From the NCBI RefSeq assembly GCF_016599145.1, contig NZ_JAENKO010000003.1:1-64000 (forward strand): a stretch of 64,000 nt of DNA, read 5' to 3'. This DNA comes from Tomitella cavernea (lineage in GTDB: Bacteria; Actinomycetota; Actinomycetes; Mycobacteriales; Mycobacteriaceae). Both the position numbers and the translations under genes were made by a program. The first letter of the stretch is position 1, and the number at the start of each line of letters is the position of its first letter. The notes beneath the pieces were generated by a model, which saw only the letters and a program-made list of their open reading frames with translations, was not told where the DNA came from and did not search any database. Of the stretch, positions 35,300-43,589 are shown one piece after another.

Positions 35300-36307
35300 A
35301 TGTATGCGATCACGCTTCCCTCCTTCGGCGGCCCGGACGCGATGCGGTGGGCGCAGGTGCCGGATCCCGCCCCCGGCCCCGGAGAAGTGCTCGTCGACGT
35401 CGCCGCCTCCGCGGTCAACCGCGCCGACCTGCTGCAACGCCAGGGCCACTATCCGCCGCCGGATGGCGTGTCCGACGTTCCGGGGCTCGAATGCTCGGGC
35501 ACGATCGCCGAGCTGGGCGCCGGGGTGACAGGCTGGGAGCCCGGGCAGCGGGTGTGTGCACTGCTTGCGGGCGGCGGCTACGCCGAGCGTGTCGTGGTGC
35601 CCGCGACCCAGCTCCTGCCGGTGCCGGAGGGCGTCGGGCTGGTCGAGGCGGCAGGCATTCCGGAGGTCGCCTGCACCGTCTGGTCCAACGTGGTGATGCG
35701 CGCCGGACTGTCCGCGGGGCAGACGTTGCTGGTGCACGGCGGCTCCGGCGGCATCGGCACCCACGCGATCCAGGTGGCCGCGGCGCTGGGGGCCACGGTG
35801 GCCACCACCGCTGGGTCCCCCGACAGGCTGCCCCGCTGCCGCGAACTGGGCGCCGCCATCGCCGTCGACCACCGCACAGGCGACTTCGCCGGGGCGCTGG
35901 GCGAGGTGGGCGGCGCCGACGTCATCCTCGACAACATGGGCGCGAAGTACCTGCGCAAAAACCTCGAGGCGCTCGCCCCGGACGGTTGGCTGACGATCAT
36001 CGGCATGCAGGGCGGCGCCACCGGCGAACTGCCGATCGGCGCGATGCTCGCCAAGCGGGCCCGCATCACGGCCATGGGGCTGCGCGGCCGACCGCTGGAC
36101 GGCCCCGCGGGCAAGGCGGAGATCGTCCGCGAGGTGACGCGGAACGTGCTGCCGATGTACGCCGATGGGCGCGTACGCACCGTCGTGCACGCCACCGTCC
36201 CCATGGCCGACGCCGCGGAGGCGCATCGGCTTCTCGAATCCGGCGGGGTTTTCGGCAAGATCCTGCTGCGGCGCGATGGCAGCCGTGCCAGTGTGGAGGC
36301 ACCGTAG
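35300..36307 (+). CDS. Zinc-independent NAD(P)H:quinone oxidoreductase (PIG3/Rv3777 type)
   Basis: 335 residues from the ATG at 35300. Medium-chain reductase of the quinone oxidoreductase group: SAVNRADLLQRQGHYPPP, GLECSGTIAELG, cofactor motif HGGSGGIGTHAIQVAAALG (about 140-158) and a TIIGMQGG segment. The catalytic zinc ligands of alcohol dehydrogenases are absent. TACCGT about 5 bases before the start suggests a leaderless mRNA. Neighbour order (this gene, class V protein, bpa) matches Rv3777-Rv3778c-Rv3780. Confidence 0.93.
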   Translation: MYAITLPSFGGPDAMRWAQVPDPAPGPGEVLVDVAASAVNRADLLQRQGHYPPPDGVSDVPGLECSGTIAELGAGVTGWEPGQRVCALLAGGGYAERVVVPATQLLPVPEGVGLVEAAGIPEVACTVWSNVVMRAGLSAGQTLLVHGGSGGIGTHAIQVAAALGATVATTAGSPDRLPRCRELGAAIAVDHRTGDFAGALGEVGGADVILDNMGAKYLRKNLEALAPDGWLTIIGMQGGATGELPIGAMLAKRARITAMGLRGRPLDGPAGKAEIVREVTRNVLPMYADGRVRTVVHATVPMADAAEAHRLLESGGVFGKILLRRDGSRASVEAP

Positions 36308-36355
36308 GCAGGGTCGGTACAGGCGGAAGAGTCGGTACGGACGGAAGGGGCCGTC

Positions 36356-37852
36356 ATGGGCGACGACGTCGGGCATCGCGTCTTCACCCGTCAAGACCGC
36401 CGCGCCTTCCGCGAGAAGGTACAGCTGTGTCTGGATGCGATGGCCCGCATGCTGGCCGACGACCAGTTCGAGCTGTCCGAGCCGCGCATCGGCATGGAGG
36501 TGGAGCTCAACCTGGTCGACACCGCGATGCGACCGGCGATGGCCAACTCCGAGGTGCTCGAGGCCATCGCGGACGACGCCTTCCAGACCGAGCTGGGCCG
36601 GTTCAACATCGAGATCAACATGCCCCCGCACCGACTGCGCGACCGGCACGTGTTCGACTTGGAGGAGTCGCTGCGCGCGTCGCTGAACTCCGCAGACGCC
36701 CGCGCCGCCCGTTCCGGCAGCCGCCTGGCCATGGTCGGCATCCTGCCGACGCTGCGGGCCGAGGATCTCACCGCCCAGTCGATCTCCGCCAACCCGCGCT
36801 ACGCGCTGCTCAACAACCGGATGCTGGAGACGCGGGGCGAGGACATCGAGTTGCGCATCGTCGGCACCGCCCTGCCGGGCGCGGCCGCCCCCGAGCGCCT
36901 GGAGACCGTGTTCGACTCGATCCTGCCCGAGGCCGCATGCACCTCCCTGCAACTGCACCTGCAGGTGGGACCGGACGAGTTCGCGGCGCACTGGAACGCC
37001 GCCCAGGCCATCGCGGGCGTGCAGGTGTCGCTGGCCGCCAACTCGCCGTTTCTCATCGGCAAGGCCCTCTGGCACGAAACACGGCTGCCGCTGTTCCAGC
37101 AGGCCACCGACACCCGGCCGCAGGAACTGGTCAATCAGGGCGTGCGGCCGCGAGTGTGGTTCGGCGAACGCTGGATCACCTCCATCTTCGACCTGTTCGA
37201 GGAGAACTCCCGGTACTTCCCCTCGCTGCTGCCCATCGTCAGCGACGAAGATCCGCTGGCCGTGCTCGACGCGGGCGGCGACCCGGCGCTCACCGAGCTG
37301 CGCATGCACAACGGCACCATCTACCGGTGGAACAGGCCCATCTACGACACCACCGACGGCGGCCATCACATCCGCCTGGAGAACCGCGTGCTGCCGGCCG
37401 GACCCACCGTCGTCGACACCCTCGCGGACGCGCTGTTCTTCTACGGCACCGCACGCGCCCTTGTCGACGCCGATCGCCCTCTGTGGTCGCAGATGTCGTT
37501 CGACGCGGCGCGCGAGAACCTCGAATCGGCGGCGCGCAGCGGATTCTCGGCCAGGCTGTACTGGCCGGAGGTGGGGTGGGTCAGCCCGCAGGAGCTCGTG
37601 CTGCGCCGGCTGCTGCCGATGGCGCACGCGGGGCTCGCCGCCTACGGCGTGGCGGAGGACGTGGTTGAGAAGTACCTGGGCGTCATCGAGGCGCGGTGCC
37701 TGGCCGGGCGCACCGGCGCGGACTGGCAGCGCAGCGCCGTCGCACTGCGGGAACGGGCGGGCGACGACCGCCCCGCGGCCCTGGCCGGGATGCTGGCCGA
37801 CTACCTCACGCTGATGGGCGAGGGCGCACCGGTGCACGGCTGGGAGCTGTGA
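36356..37852 (+). CDS. Glutamate-cysteine ligase family 2 (GCS2) protein
   Basis: 498 residues from the ATG at 36356, 48 bases after the oxidoreductase gene and probably cotranscribed. GCS2 features: PRIGMEVELNLVD near residue 45, ELGRFNIEINMPPHRL, LQLHLQVGPDEFAAHWNAAQ and the late GGHHIRLENRVLP. Family members make gamma-glutamyl amides. Mycolic actinobacteria use mycothiol rather than glutathione, so the product may not be gamma-glutamylcysteine. Exact reaction unknown. Confidence 0.88.
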   Translation: MGDDVGHRVFTRQDRRAFREKVQLCLDAMARMLADDQFELSEPRIGMEVELNLVDTAMRPAMANSEVLEAIADDAFQTELGRFNIEINMPPHRLRDRHVFDLEESLRASLNSADARAARSGSRLAMVGILPTLRAEDLTAQSISANPRYALLNNRMLETRGEDIELRIVGTALPGAAAPERLETVFDSILPEAACTSLQLHLQVGPDEFAAHWNAAQAIAGVQVSLAANSPFLIGKALWHETRLPLFQQATDTRPQELVNQGVRPRVWFGERWITSIFDLFEENSRYFPSLLPIVSDEDPLAVLDAGGDPALTELRMHNGTIYRWNRPIYDTTDGGHHIRLENRVLPAGPTVVDTLADALFFYGTARALVDADRPLWSQMSFDAARENLESAARSGFSARLYWPEVGWVSPQELVLRRLLPMAHAGLAAYGVAEDVVEKYLGVIEARCLAGRTGADWQRSAVALRERAGDDRPAALAGMLADYLTLMGEGAPVHGWEL

Positions 37853-37889
37853 TGCGCGCTCGCCCCCGCCCCGCCTTTCTCTGCCCCGC

Positions 37890-39116
37890 TCACCCCAGCG
37901 ACGCGACCACCCGCACCAGCTGGTCCACCTCGTGCACCGTCGAATAGTGGCCCAGGCCCACCGTCACCGCGCCGCCGACCTCGCCGACGCCGATCGCTTC
38001 GAGCACCCGCGACCCGCCGCGCGAGGTGAGCGCGCAGATGCCGTTGTCCGCCAGGCGCTGCGTCACGCGGTGGGCGGGCACCCCCGCGACGGTGAAGCTG
38101 AGCATGGGTACGCTGGCCGACCGCGCGCCCAGCACCATCACCAGCGGCAGCGACCGCAGCGAGCCCACCAGGTGGTCGAACAGGCCGGCCTGGTGGGCGC
38201 GCAGAGCGGACATGGACCGCACGATGCGCTCGCGCCGCGGTTCCGGCGCCGCCGCGCCGCGGTATCCCGGCGATGGGGACGAGGCGAGGCCGGCGAGCAC
38301 CTCGATCGAGGCGACCATGCCCGCCAGCATCGCGTACTGGTGCGCACCCACCTCGAGCATCGCCGGGCCGGTGGCCGTCGGGTCGATCGCGACGCGCTCG
38401 AGCCGGTCGATCACCGCGGGGTCGCGGAACACCAGCGCACCGACGGGCGGCCCGCCCCAGATGGCGGAGTCGAGTGCCAGCACGTCGACGCCGAGCTCGT
38501 GGATGTCCACCGGCTCGTACGGCGCCAGGAACGCGGCGTCGACCACTGTCAGGGCGCCCGCCGCGGAAGCGAGCTTGGCCACTGCCGCCACCTCCGGCTT
38601 GACACCGAGCGTCGACGAGGCCGCTGTGACGGCGACAAGAGCCGTGGCCTCGCCGACCAGTTCCGCATACTGCCAGGTGGGCAGCTCGAAGTTCTCGATG
38701 TCCACCTCGGCCCACTTGACGTAAGAGCCGTAGAGGTGGGCGGCGCGCAACCAGGGGGTGATGTTCTCCTCGTCATCCACCCGGGAGAGCACGACCTCGG
38801 TGCCTATTCCCAGGCGCCGCCGCGAGGCCTCAGCCAGCCGCGCCAGCAGCGTCGCACGGTTGGGGCCCAGCACCACGCCGGCCGGGTCCGCCCCCACCAG
38901 GTCGGCGACCGCGGCGCGCGCGGTATCGAGGATCCCCGCACTGCGCCGCGCGGAGGGGTATGCGCCCGAGGGGTCCGAGACCGAGGTGCGGAACGCCGTC
39001 GACACGGTGCGCGCCACCGAGTCCGCGATCTGCATCCCCACTTGCGCGTCCAGGTGGATCCAGCCGTCTCCCAACGACGGGAACAGCCCGCGCACCCCCC
39101 AGACGTCGTATTCCAT
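37890..39116 (-). CDS. Class V aminotransferase-fold protein (Rv3778c type) without the PLP lysine
   Basis: 408 residues from the ATG at 39116 ([10 protein letters not shown]). It follows the cysteine desulfurase/class V fold: [42 protein letters not shown], the cofactor Asp region [28 protein letters not shown]. Where a Schiff-base Lys is expected it reads [14 protein letters not shown]. Only three lysines occur in the protein (134, 173, 181), none at that place. Annotation as a cysteine desulfurase would therefore be unsafe. The 281 bases to bpa hold no gene that I can see. Confidence 0.85.
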   Translation of the reverse strand: MEYDVWGVRGLFPSLGDGWIHLDAQVGMQIADSVARTVSTAFRTSVSDPSGAYPSARRSAGILDTARAAVADLVGADPAGVVLGPNRATLLARLAEASRRRLGIGTEVVLSRVDDEENITPWLRAAHLYGSYVKWAEVDIENFELPTWQYAELVGEATALVAVTAASSTLGVKPEVAAVAKLASAAGALTVVDAAFLAPYEPVDIHELGVDVLALDSAIWGGPPVGALVFRDPAVIDRLERVAIDPTATGPAMLEVGAHQYAMLAGMVASIEVLAGLASSPSPGYRGAAAPEPRRERIVRSMSALRAHQAGLFDHLVGSLRSLPLVMVLGARSASVPMLSFTVAGVPAHRVTQRLADNGICALTSRGGSRVLEAIGVGEVGGAVTVGLGHYSTVHEVDQLVRVVASLG

Positions 39117-39397
39117 GCCGTACAGACTATGTGGCAGCGGGGCGCTGATTCCACCCGCGCGCGATCGGCCGATCGCGCGCATACCCGAGTACTGACCCGC
39201 ACCCCGGGCTGCACGGACCTCATCCGTTCGATGTACACCGACCACGTGCTCAGAGTAGTGGACAGCCGTCCGCCCGACGACAGCCGCGTCGAACGGCGGG
39301 GGCGGGCGCCCGGACCTGCGGCGCGCCGGTGTACCGGGCGTGCACAATCGGACCCGGCGGGCACAATGGCCACCACGCGAGCGAGGACGGGAAACGT

Positions 39398-40006
39398 ATG
39401 AGTGAGAGCCCAGGCGACAGCGCCGGCGCCGGAAGCGGCGGCCCCGGTGGGGACGGTTCCAGTGGGGACGGTTCCGAGAACGGCTACGTCATCGTCGGAC
39501 GCGACGCCGAGACGCCTTCGGACGAGCCGCACTCCCCGGACGAGGGGGCCGATGGGGGCGAGGACGACGACGGCAACGCCCTGACCTCGATGGTCGAGCA
39601 GCCCGCCAAGGTCATGCGTATCGGAACGATGATCAAGCAGCTGCTCGAGGAGGTCCGCTCGGCCCCGCTCGACGACGCCAGCCGTAGCCGCATGCGCGAG
39701 ATCTACGCCACCTCCATCCGAGAGCTGGAGCAGGGCCTGTCCGGTGAGCTGCGCGACGAGCTCGAGCGGCTCACCCTGCCCTTCGGCGACGAGTCCGTCC
39801 CCTCCGACGCCGAGCTGCGGATCGCCCAAGCGCAGCTGGTGGGCTGGCTAGAGGGGTTGTTCCACGGCATCCAGACGGCACTGATGGCCCAACAAATGGC
39901 CGCACAGGCGCAGCTCAAGCAGATGCGGCACGCGCTGCCGCCGGGCGCCGCCCCGCAGCAGGGGCCGCACGGGGGACAGATGCCGGGCACCGGCCAGTAC
40001 CTGTGA
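39398..40006 (+). CDS. bpa: Bacterial proteasome activator Bpa (PafE)
   Basis: 202 residues from the ATG at 39398. Forms a ring that opens the 20S proteasome gate independently of ATP. Disordered Gly/Asp-rich N-terminus (1-60), conserved four-helix core ([33 protein letters not shown] ... [24 protein letters not shown], about 61-175), then a Pro/Gly tail ending in GQYL, the C-terminal docking motif for the proteasome alpha ring. Same position relative to wzm/wzt and glfT1 as Rv3780 in M. tuberculosis. A GC-rich inverted repeat (40011-40018 with 40038-40045) follows. Confidence 0.95.
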   Translation: MSESPGDSAGAGSGGPGGDGSSGDGSENGYVIVGRDAETPSDEPHSPDEGADGGEDDDGNALTSMVEQPAKVMRIGTMIKQLLEEVRSAPLDDASRSRMREIYATSIRELEQGLSGELRDELERLTLPFGDESVPSDAELRIAQAQLVGWLEGLFHGIQTALMAQQMAAQAQLKQMRHALPPGAAPQQGPHGGQMPGTGQYL

Positions 40007-40070
40007 CCCGCCGCCGCGCCGCGAACGGCGACGGGCCCGCGGCGGCGGCCGACTAGTACTGTTGGCTCCC

Positions 40071-40937
40071 GTGTCCGATCCCGTCACCACCGCCCCGCAC
40101 GATCCTGCCCCGCGCATCACGGGTTCGCGCACGTTCGCGCGCGCGTTCGCGGACATGCGGCTCGGCTGGTCGCAACGTGAACTGTGGCTGATCCTCGGCT
40201 TGCAGGACATCAAGCAGAAGTACCGCCGGTCCGTCATCGGCCCGTTCTGGATCACCATCGCCACGGGCGTCATGGCCACCGCGCTGGGACTGCTGTATTC
40301 GCTGATCCTCGACCAGGATCTGGCCTACTTCCTGCCTTACCTCACCGTCGGCCTGATCATCTGGGGCCTCATCCAGGGCGCCATCGTGGACGGCTCGGAG
40401 GTGTTCATCGCCAATGAGGGCCTGATCAAACAGCTCCCCGCCCCGCTGAGCGTGCACGTCTACCGCCTGGTGTGGCGGCAGGTCCTGCTGTTGGCGCACA
40501 ACCTCATCATCTACGTGATCCTGCTCGCGGTGTTCTGGACGTCGCTTGACCTGGGCTGGTCGTCGCTGCTCGCCATTCCGGCGATGCTGCTGCTGATCGT
40601 GAACGCCGTGTGGGTCACGATGCTGTTCGGCATCGTCTCCACCCGATTCCGCGATATCGCGCCGTTACTCGGCAGCATGACCCAACTGCTGTTCTACGTC
40701 ACCCCCATCGTGTGGACCACCAAGGTGTTCGCGGACCGCCCCGGCGCCGCCGAGCGGGCCAAGCTCGCCGAGATCAACCCGCTGTTCCACTACCTGGAGA
40801 TCGTCCGCGCGCCCATGCTCGGTGAGACCGCGGCCGCCTACCACTGGTACATCGTGCTGGGACTCACCGTCGTCGGCTGGGCGGCGGCGCTGCTGGCCAT
40901 GCGCAAGTACCGCGCGCGTGTGCCGTACTGGGTGTGA
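40071..40937 (+). CDS. wzm: Galactan ABC exporter, permease (Wzm; Rv3783 type)
   Basis: 288 residues from a GTG at 40071 (a TTG at 40062 is possible). ABC-2 permease with six transmembrane helices; family segment IKQKYRRSVIGPFWITIATG at about 48-67, then FIANEGLIKQLPAPLSV and FRDIAPLLGSMTQLLFYVTPIVW. With Wzt it is thought to flip the lipid-linked galactan across the membrane in arabinogalactan synthesis. TACTGT about 8 bases upstream could be a -10 for a leaderless mRNA. Confidence 0.94.
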   Translation: MSDPVTTAPHDPAPRITGSRTFARAFADMRLGWSQRELWLILGLQDIKQKYRRSVIGPFWITIATGVMATALGLLYSLILDQDLAYFLPYLTVGLIIWGLIQGAIVDGSEVFIANEGLIKQLPAPLSVHVYRLVWRQVLLLAHNLIIYVILLAVFWTSLDLGWSSLLAIPAMLLLIVNAVWVTMLFGIVSTRFRDIAPLLGSMTQLLFYVTPIVWTTKVFADRPGAAERAKLAEINPLFHYLEIVRAPMLGETAAAYHWYIVLGLTVVGWAAALLAMRKYRARVPYWV

Positions 40938-40985
40938 GCCCGTCGCACGACAGAGCCTGCCGCACACGACCACCGGAGCCGCCGC

Positions 40986-41049
40986 ATGAGCACAGGATCA
41001 GCAACATGAGCACAGGGACATCGGTATGAGCACAGGGACATCCGCATGA
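40986..41049 (+). promoter_or_regulatory. Array of three overlapping 7-codon mini-ORFs leading into wzt
   Basis: A 20-bp unit beginning ATGAGCACAGG is repeated three times (40986, 41006, 41026) and the fourth ATG (41046) starts wzt. Each unit is a complete 7-residue ORF (MSTGSAT, MSTGTSV, MSTGTSA) whose TGA overlaps the next ATG as ATGA, so ribosomes could hand over from one to the next in rotating frames and finally into wzt. No ribosome site precedes the wzt ATG itself. This arrangement predicts translational control by termination-reinitiation. Confidence 0.8.
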
Positions 41050-41873
41050 GCACAGTCAGCATCGACACGCACGGGGCCTGCGTCGACTTCCCCATCTTCG
41101 ACGCCAGCACCCGGTCGCTCAAAAAGTCCGTGCTGGGCAGGGCCGGCGGCACCATCGGCAAGACCGACTCGAATGTGGTGACGATCGAGGCGCTGCGCGA
41201 CATCACCGTGTCGTTCCGCGAGGGCGATCGCGTCGGCCTCGTCGGCCACAACGGCGCGGGCAAGTCCACGCTGCTGCGCCTGCTGTCCGGCATCTACGAG
41301 CCCACCCGCGGTTCCGCGGACGTCCGCGGCAGGGTGGCGCCGGTGTTCGACCTCGGCGTGGGCATGGACCCGGAGATCTCCGGCTACGAGAACATCATCA
41401 TCCGCGGGCTGTTCCTGGGCATGACGCGCAAGCAGATGAACGACCGGATGGACGACATCGCCGAGTTCACCGAGTTGGGCGACTACCTGGCGATGCCGCT
41501 GCGCACCTACTCGACGGGAATGCGGGTGCGCCTGGCGATGGGCGTCGTCACCAGCATCGACCCGGAGATCCTGCTGCTGGACGAGGGCATCGGCGCGGTC
41601 GACGCGGAATTCATGAAGAAGGCGCGCATCCGGCTGCAGAAGCTCGTCGCGCGCTCCGGGATCCTTGTCTTCGCCAGCCACTCCAACGAATTCCTGGCTC
41701 AGCTGTGCAACACCGCGATGTGGATCGACCGCGGCGAAATCCGCCAGCGCGGCGGGATCGACGAGATCATCGGAGCCTACGAGGGCCCCGAGGCCGCTCA
41801 GCACGTCCGCACCGTGATGGCGGAGATGCGCCGCGAACAGCAGGCCACCGAGAGTGGCCGTGACCGTGTCTGA
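41046..41873 (+). CDS. wzt: Galactan ABC exporter, ATPase (Wzt; Rv3781 type)
   Basis: 275 residues from the ATG at 41046. ABC ATPase with Walker A GHNGAGKST (about 76-84), signature YSTGMRVRLAMG, Walker B ILLLDEGIGAVD and switch ASHS. N-terminal FPIFDASTRSLKKSVL is typical of polysaccharide exporters. It lacks the C-terminal carbohydrate-binding domain of O-antigen Wzt proteins, as in mycobacteria. Its 3' end overlaps the glfT1 start by 20 bases. Confidence 0.95.
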   Translation: MSTVSIDTHGACVDFPIFDASTRSLKKSVLGRAGGTIGKTDSNVVTIEALRDITVSFREGDRVGLVGHNGAGKSTLLRLLSGIYEPTRGSADVRGRVAPVFDLGVGMDPEISGYENIIIRGLFLGMTRKQMNDRMDDIAEFTELGDYLAMPLRTYSTGMRVRLAMGVVTSIDPEILLLDEGIGAVDAEFMKKARIRLQKLVARSGILVFASHSNEFLAQLCNTAMWIDRGEIRQRGGIDEIIGAYEGPEAAQHVRTVMAEMRREQQATESGRDRV

Positions 41874-42816
41874 CTCTGGTGGAAAGCGGCCTGACATCGG
41901 CGGAAAGCGGCCTGACACCGAGCGGATCGTCGGCGTCGTCGTCACCCACCGGCGCCGCGCGCTGCTGGCCGAGTCGCTCCGCGTGCTCGCCGCACAGACC
42001 CGCCCACTGGACCACCTCGTGGTGATCGACAACGCCGACGAGCCGGAGGTGCGCGCGCTCGTCGAGTCGCAGCCGATCCCGGCCACCTGCATCGGGTCGC
42101 GGCACAACCTCGGCGGCGCGGGCGGCTTCGCGCTGGGGATGCTGCACGCTCTGGCGCTAGGCGCGGACAGAGTGTGGCTGGCCGACGACGACGGCCGCCC
42201 CGACGGCCCAGACGTGCTGGCCACCCTGCTCGACTGCGCGCGCCGGCACGGGCTGGCCGAGGTCTCGCCCGTGGTGTGCGACATCGCCGAGCCCAGAAAA
42301 CTCGCCTTCCCGCTGCGCCGGGGGCTCACCTGGCGACGGCACCGCAGCGCGCTCCGGCACCCCGAAGACCCGGAATCCGACCTGCTGCCCGGCATCGCGT
42401 CGCTGTTCAACGGCGCCCTGTTCACCGCGGCGGCCATCGACGCGGTAGGGGTGCCCGACCTACGCCTGTTCGTCCGCGGAGACGAGGTGGATGTGCACCG
42501 GCGTCTGGTGCGTTCCAGGCTGCCGTTCGGCACCTGCCTGGACGCCGCATACCTGCATCCCGACGGCGCCGACGAGTTCAAGCCGATCCTCGGCGGCCGC
42601 ATGCACACCCAGTACCCGGACAACCCCGGCAAACGGTTCTTCACCTACCGCAACCGCGGATACCTCATGGCACAGCCCGGCATGCGGCGGCTCCTCCCGC
42701 AGGAGTACGCGCGGTTCGGGTGGTTCTTCCTGGTGCAGCGGCGCGACATCGCCGGATTCCGCGAGTGGATGCGACTGCGCGGGCTCGGACGGCGCGAACG
42801 GTTCACCAAGCCGTAG
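41854..42816 (+). CDS. glfT1: Galactofuranosyltransferase GlfT1
   Basis: Adds the first galactofuranose residues to the decaprenyl-diphospho-GlcNAc-rhamnose acceptor. 320 residues from GTG 41854; GTGs at 41860 and 41866 are alternatives. GT2 family: GVVVTHRRRALLAESLRVL, RHNLGGAGGFALGM, metal/sugar motif LADDDGRPD, FVRGDEVDVHRRL and a late HPDGADEFK. A 21-bp in-frame tandem repeat near the 5' end (41878-41919) gives GGKRPDI/GGKRPDT. Forms an operon with wzm and wzt. Confidence 0.94.
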   Translation: MAVTVSDSGGKRPDIGGKRPDTERIVGVVVTHRRRALLAESLRVLAAQTRPLDHLVVIDNADEPEVRALVESQPIPATCIGSRHNLGGAGGFALGMLHALALGADRVWLADDDGRPDGPDVLATLLDCARRHGLAEVSPVVCDIAEPRKLAFPLRRGLTWRRHRSALRHPEDPESDLLPGIASLFNGALFTAAAIDAVGVPDLRLFVRGDEVDVHRRLVRSRLPFGTCLDAAYLHPDGADEFKPILGGRMHTQYPDNPGKRFFTYRNRGYLMAQPGMRRLLPQEYARFGWFFLVQRRDIAGFREWMRLRGLGRRERFTKP

Positions 42817-42868
42817 CGGCGGGGGCCTCCGCGCTGCGGGTGACCGTCGGCGCCGGCCTCTTCGTTGC

Positions 42869-43085
42869 GCTCGAAGTTCGGGCGTGACGAGGACGTGACG
42901 CCCGAAGTTCGAACGCGACGACACGTCGCGCCCGCAGTTGCGCCCACTGGTCCGTAGTTACGGACTGCACCCCGCAACAACGAACGTCACGCCGTGTCGC
43001 GCTCGAAGTTCGGGCGCGACGCCGACTTTGCGCCCGAAGTTCGAACGCCACAACACGTGCCCTTCGAACTTCGAACGCGACGCCG
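42869..43085. repeat. Block of imperfect ~31-bp direct repeats
   Basis: The core GCYCGAAGTTCGRRCGCGACG recurs at 42869, 42900, 43001, 43032 and, changed, 43059, with degraded units around 42930 and 42961-42991. Spacing is 27-31 bases. Many units contain the short palindrome CGAAGTTCG or TTCGAA. The block fills nearly the whole 279-base gap between glfT1 and the YjbQ-type gene; no gene is visible in it. Confidence 0.8.
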
Positions 43086-43095
43086 GCGTTCCCCG

Positions 43096-43500
43096 TCAGC
43101 CGCGCAGCAGGGACAGCCGGACCTCACGGTCCGGATTGTCGACGTTGAGGTCCACCAGCGTGATGGACTGCCACGTGCCCAGCAGCAGCCGGCCGCCGAC
43201 GACCGGCACCGTGGCATACGGCGGGATCAGCGCCGGCATGACGTGCGACCGGCCGTGTCCGGGTGTGCCGTGCTGGTGCCGCCACCTGTCGTCGGCCGGG
43301 AGCAGGTCGCGCAGCGTTGCCAGCAGGTCGTCGTCACTGCCTGCACCCGTCTCGATGATCGCGATGCCCGCCGTCGCGTGCGGCACGAACACGTGCAGCA
43401 GGCCGTCGCCGTCCCCCGCCGCGAACTCGCGGCACCGGCCGGTGAGGTCGTACACCACCTCGTCGGCACCGGTGTGGACGGAGAACGTCTCGGATTTCAC
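43096..43500 (-). CDS. YjbQ/UPF0047 family protein
   Basis: 134 residues from a GTG at 43500, 7-8 bases after AGGAGG; the GTG at 43509 overlaps that site. UPF0047 fold: LLHVFVPHATAGIAIIE with its conserved histidine, the HGRSHVMPAL segment and a GRLLLGTWQSITLVDLN ending. Homologues show weak thiamin-phosphate synthase activity, but the biological role is unsettled. A hairpin separates it from the dehydrogenase genes. Confidence 0.9.
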   Translation of the reverse strand: MKSETFSVHTGADEVVYDLTGRCREFAAGDGDGLLHVFVPHATAGIAIIETGAGSDDDLLATLRDLLPADDRWRHQHGTPGHGRSHVMPALIPPYATVPVVGGRLLLGTWQSITLVDLNVDNPDREVRLSLLRG

Positions 43501-43524
43501 TGCATGCACCTCCTACGCACCATC

Positions 43525-43563
43525 ATGCCCGGCGGGCGCACGTTGCGTGCGTCCGCCGGGCAT
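43525..43563 (-). terminator. Hairpin between the alcohol dehydrogenase and YjbQ-type genes
   Basis: 43525-43535 pairs with 43553-43563, then 43537-43541 with 43547-43551 after a one-base mismatch. It ends the dehydrogenase transcript just before the YjbQ-type gene. Confidence 0.75.
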
Positions 43564-43589
43564 GGGGCCCTGTCCAGGCGGGGGCCCAG

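Noticed and set aside
35024-37837. Minus-strand open frame of over 900 codons
   Set aside because: Antisense shadow of the quinone oxidoreductase and GCS2 genes with no recognisable protein features.
42869-43085. Possible CRISPR array
   Set aside because: Units follow each other with no unique spacers, they are degenerate, and no cas gene is present anywhere in the window.
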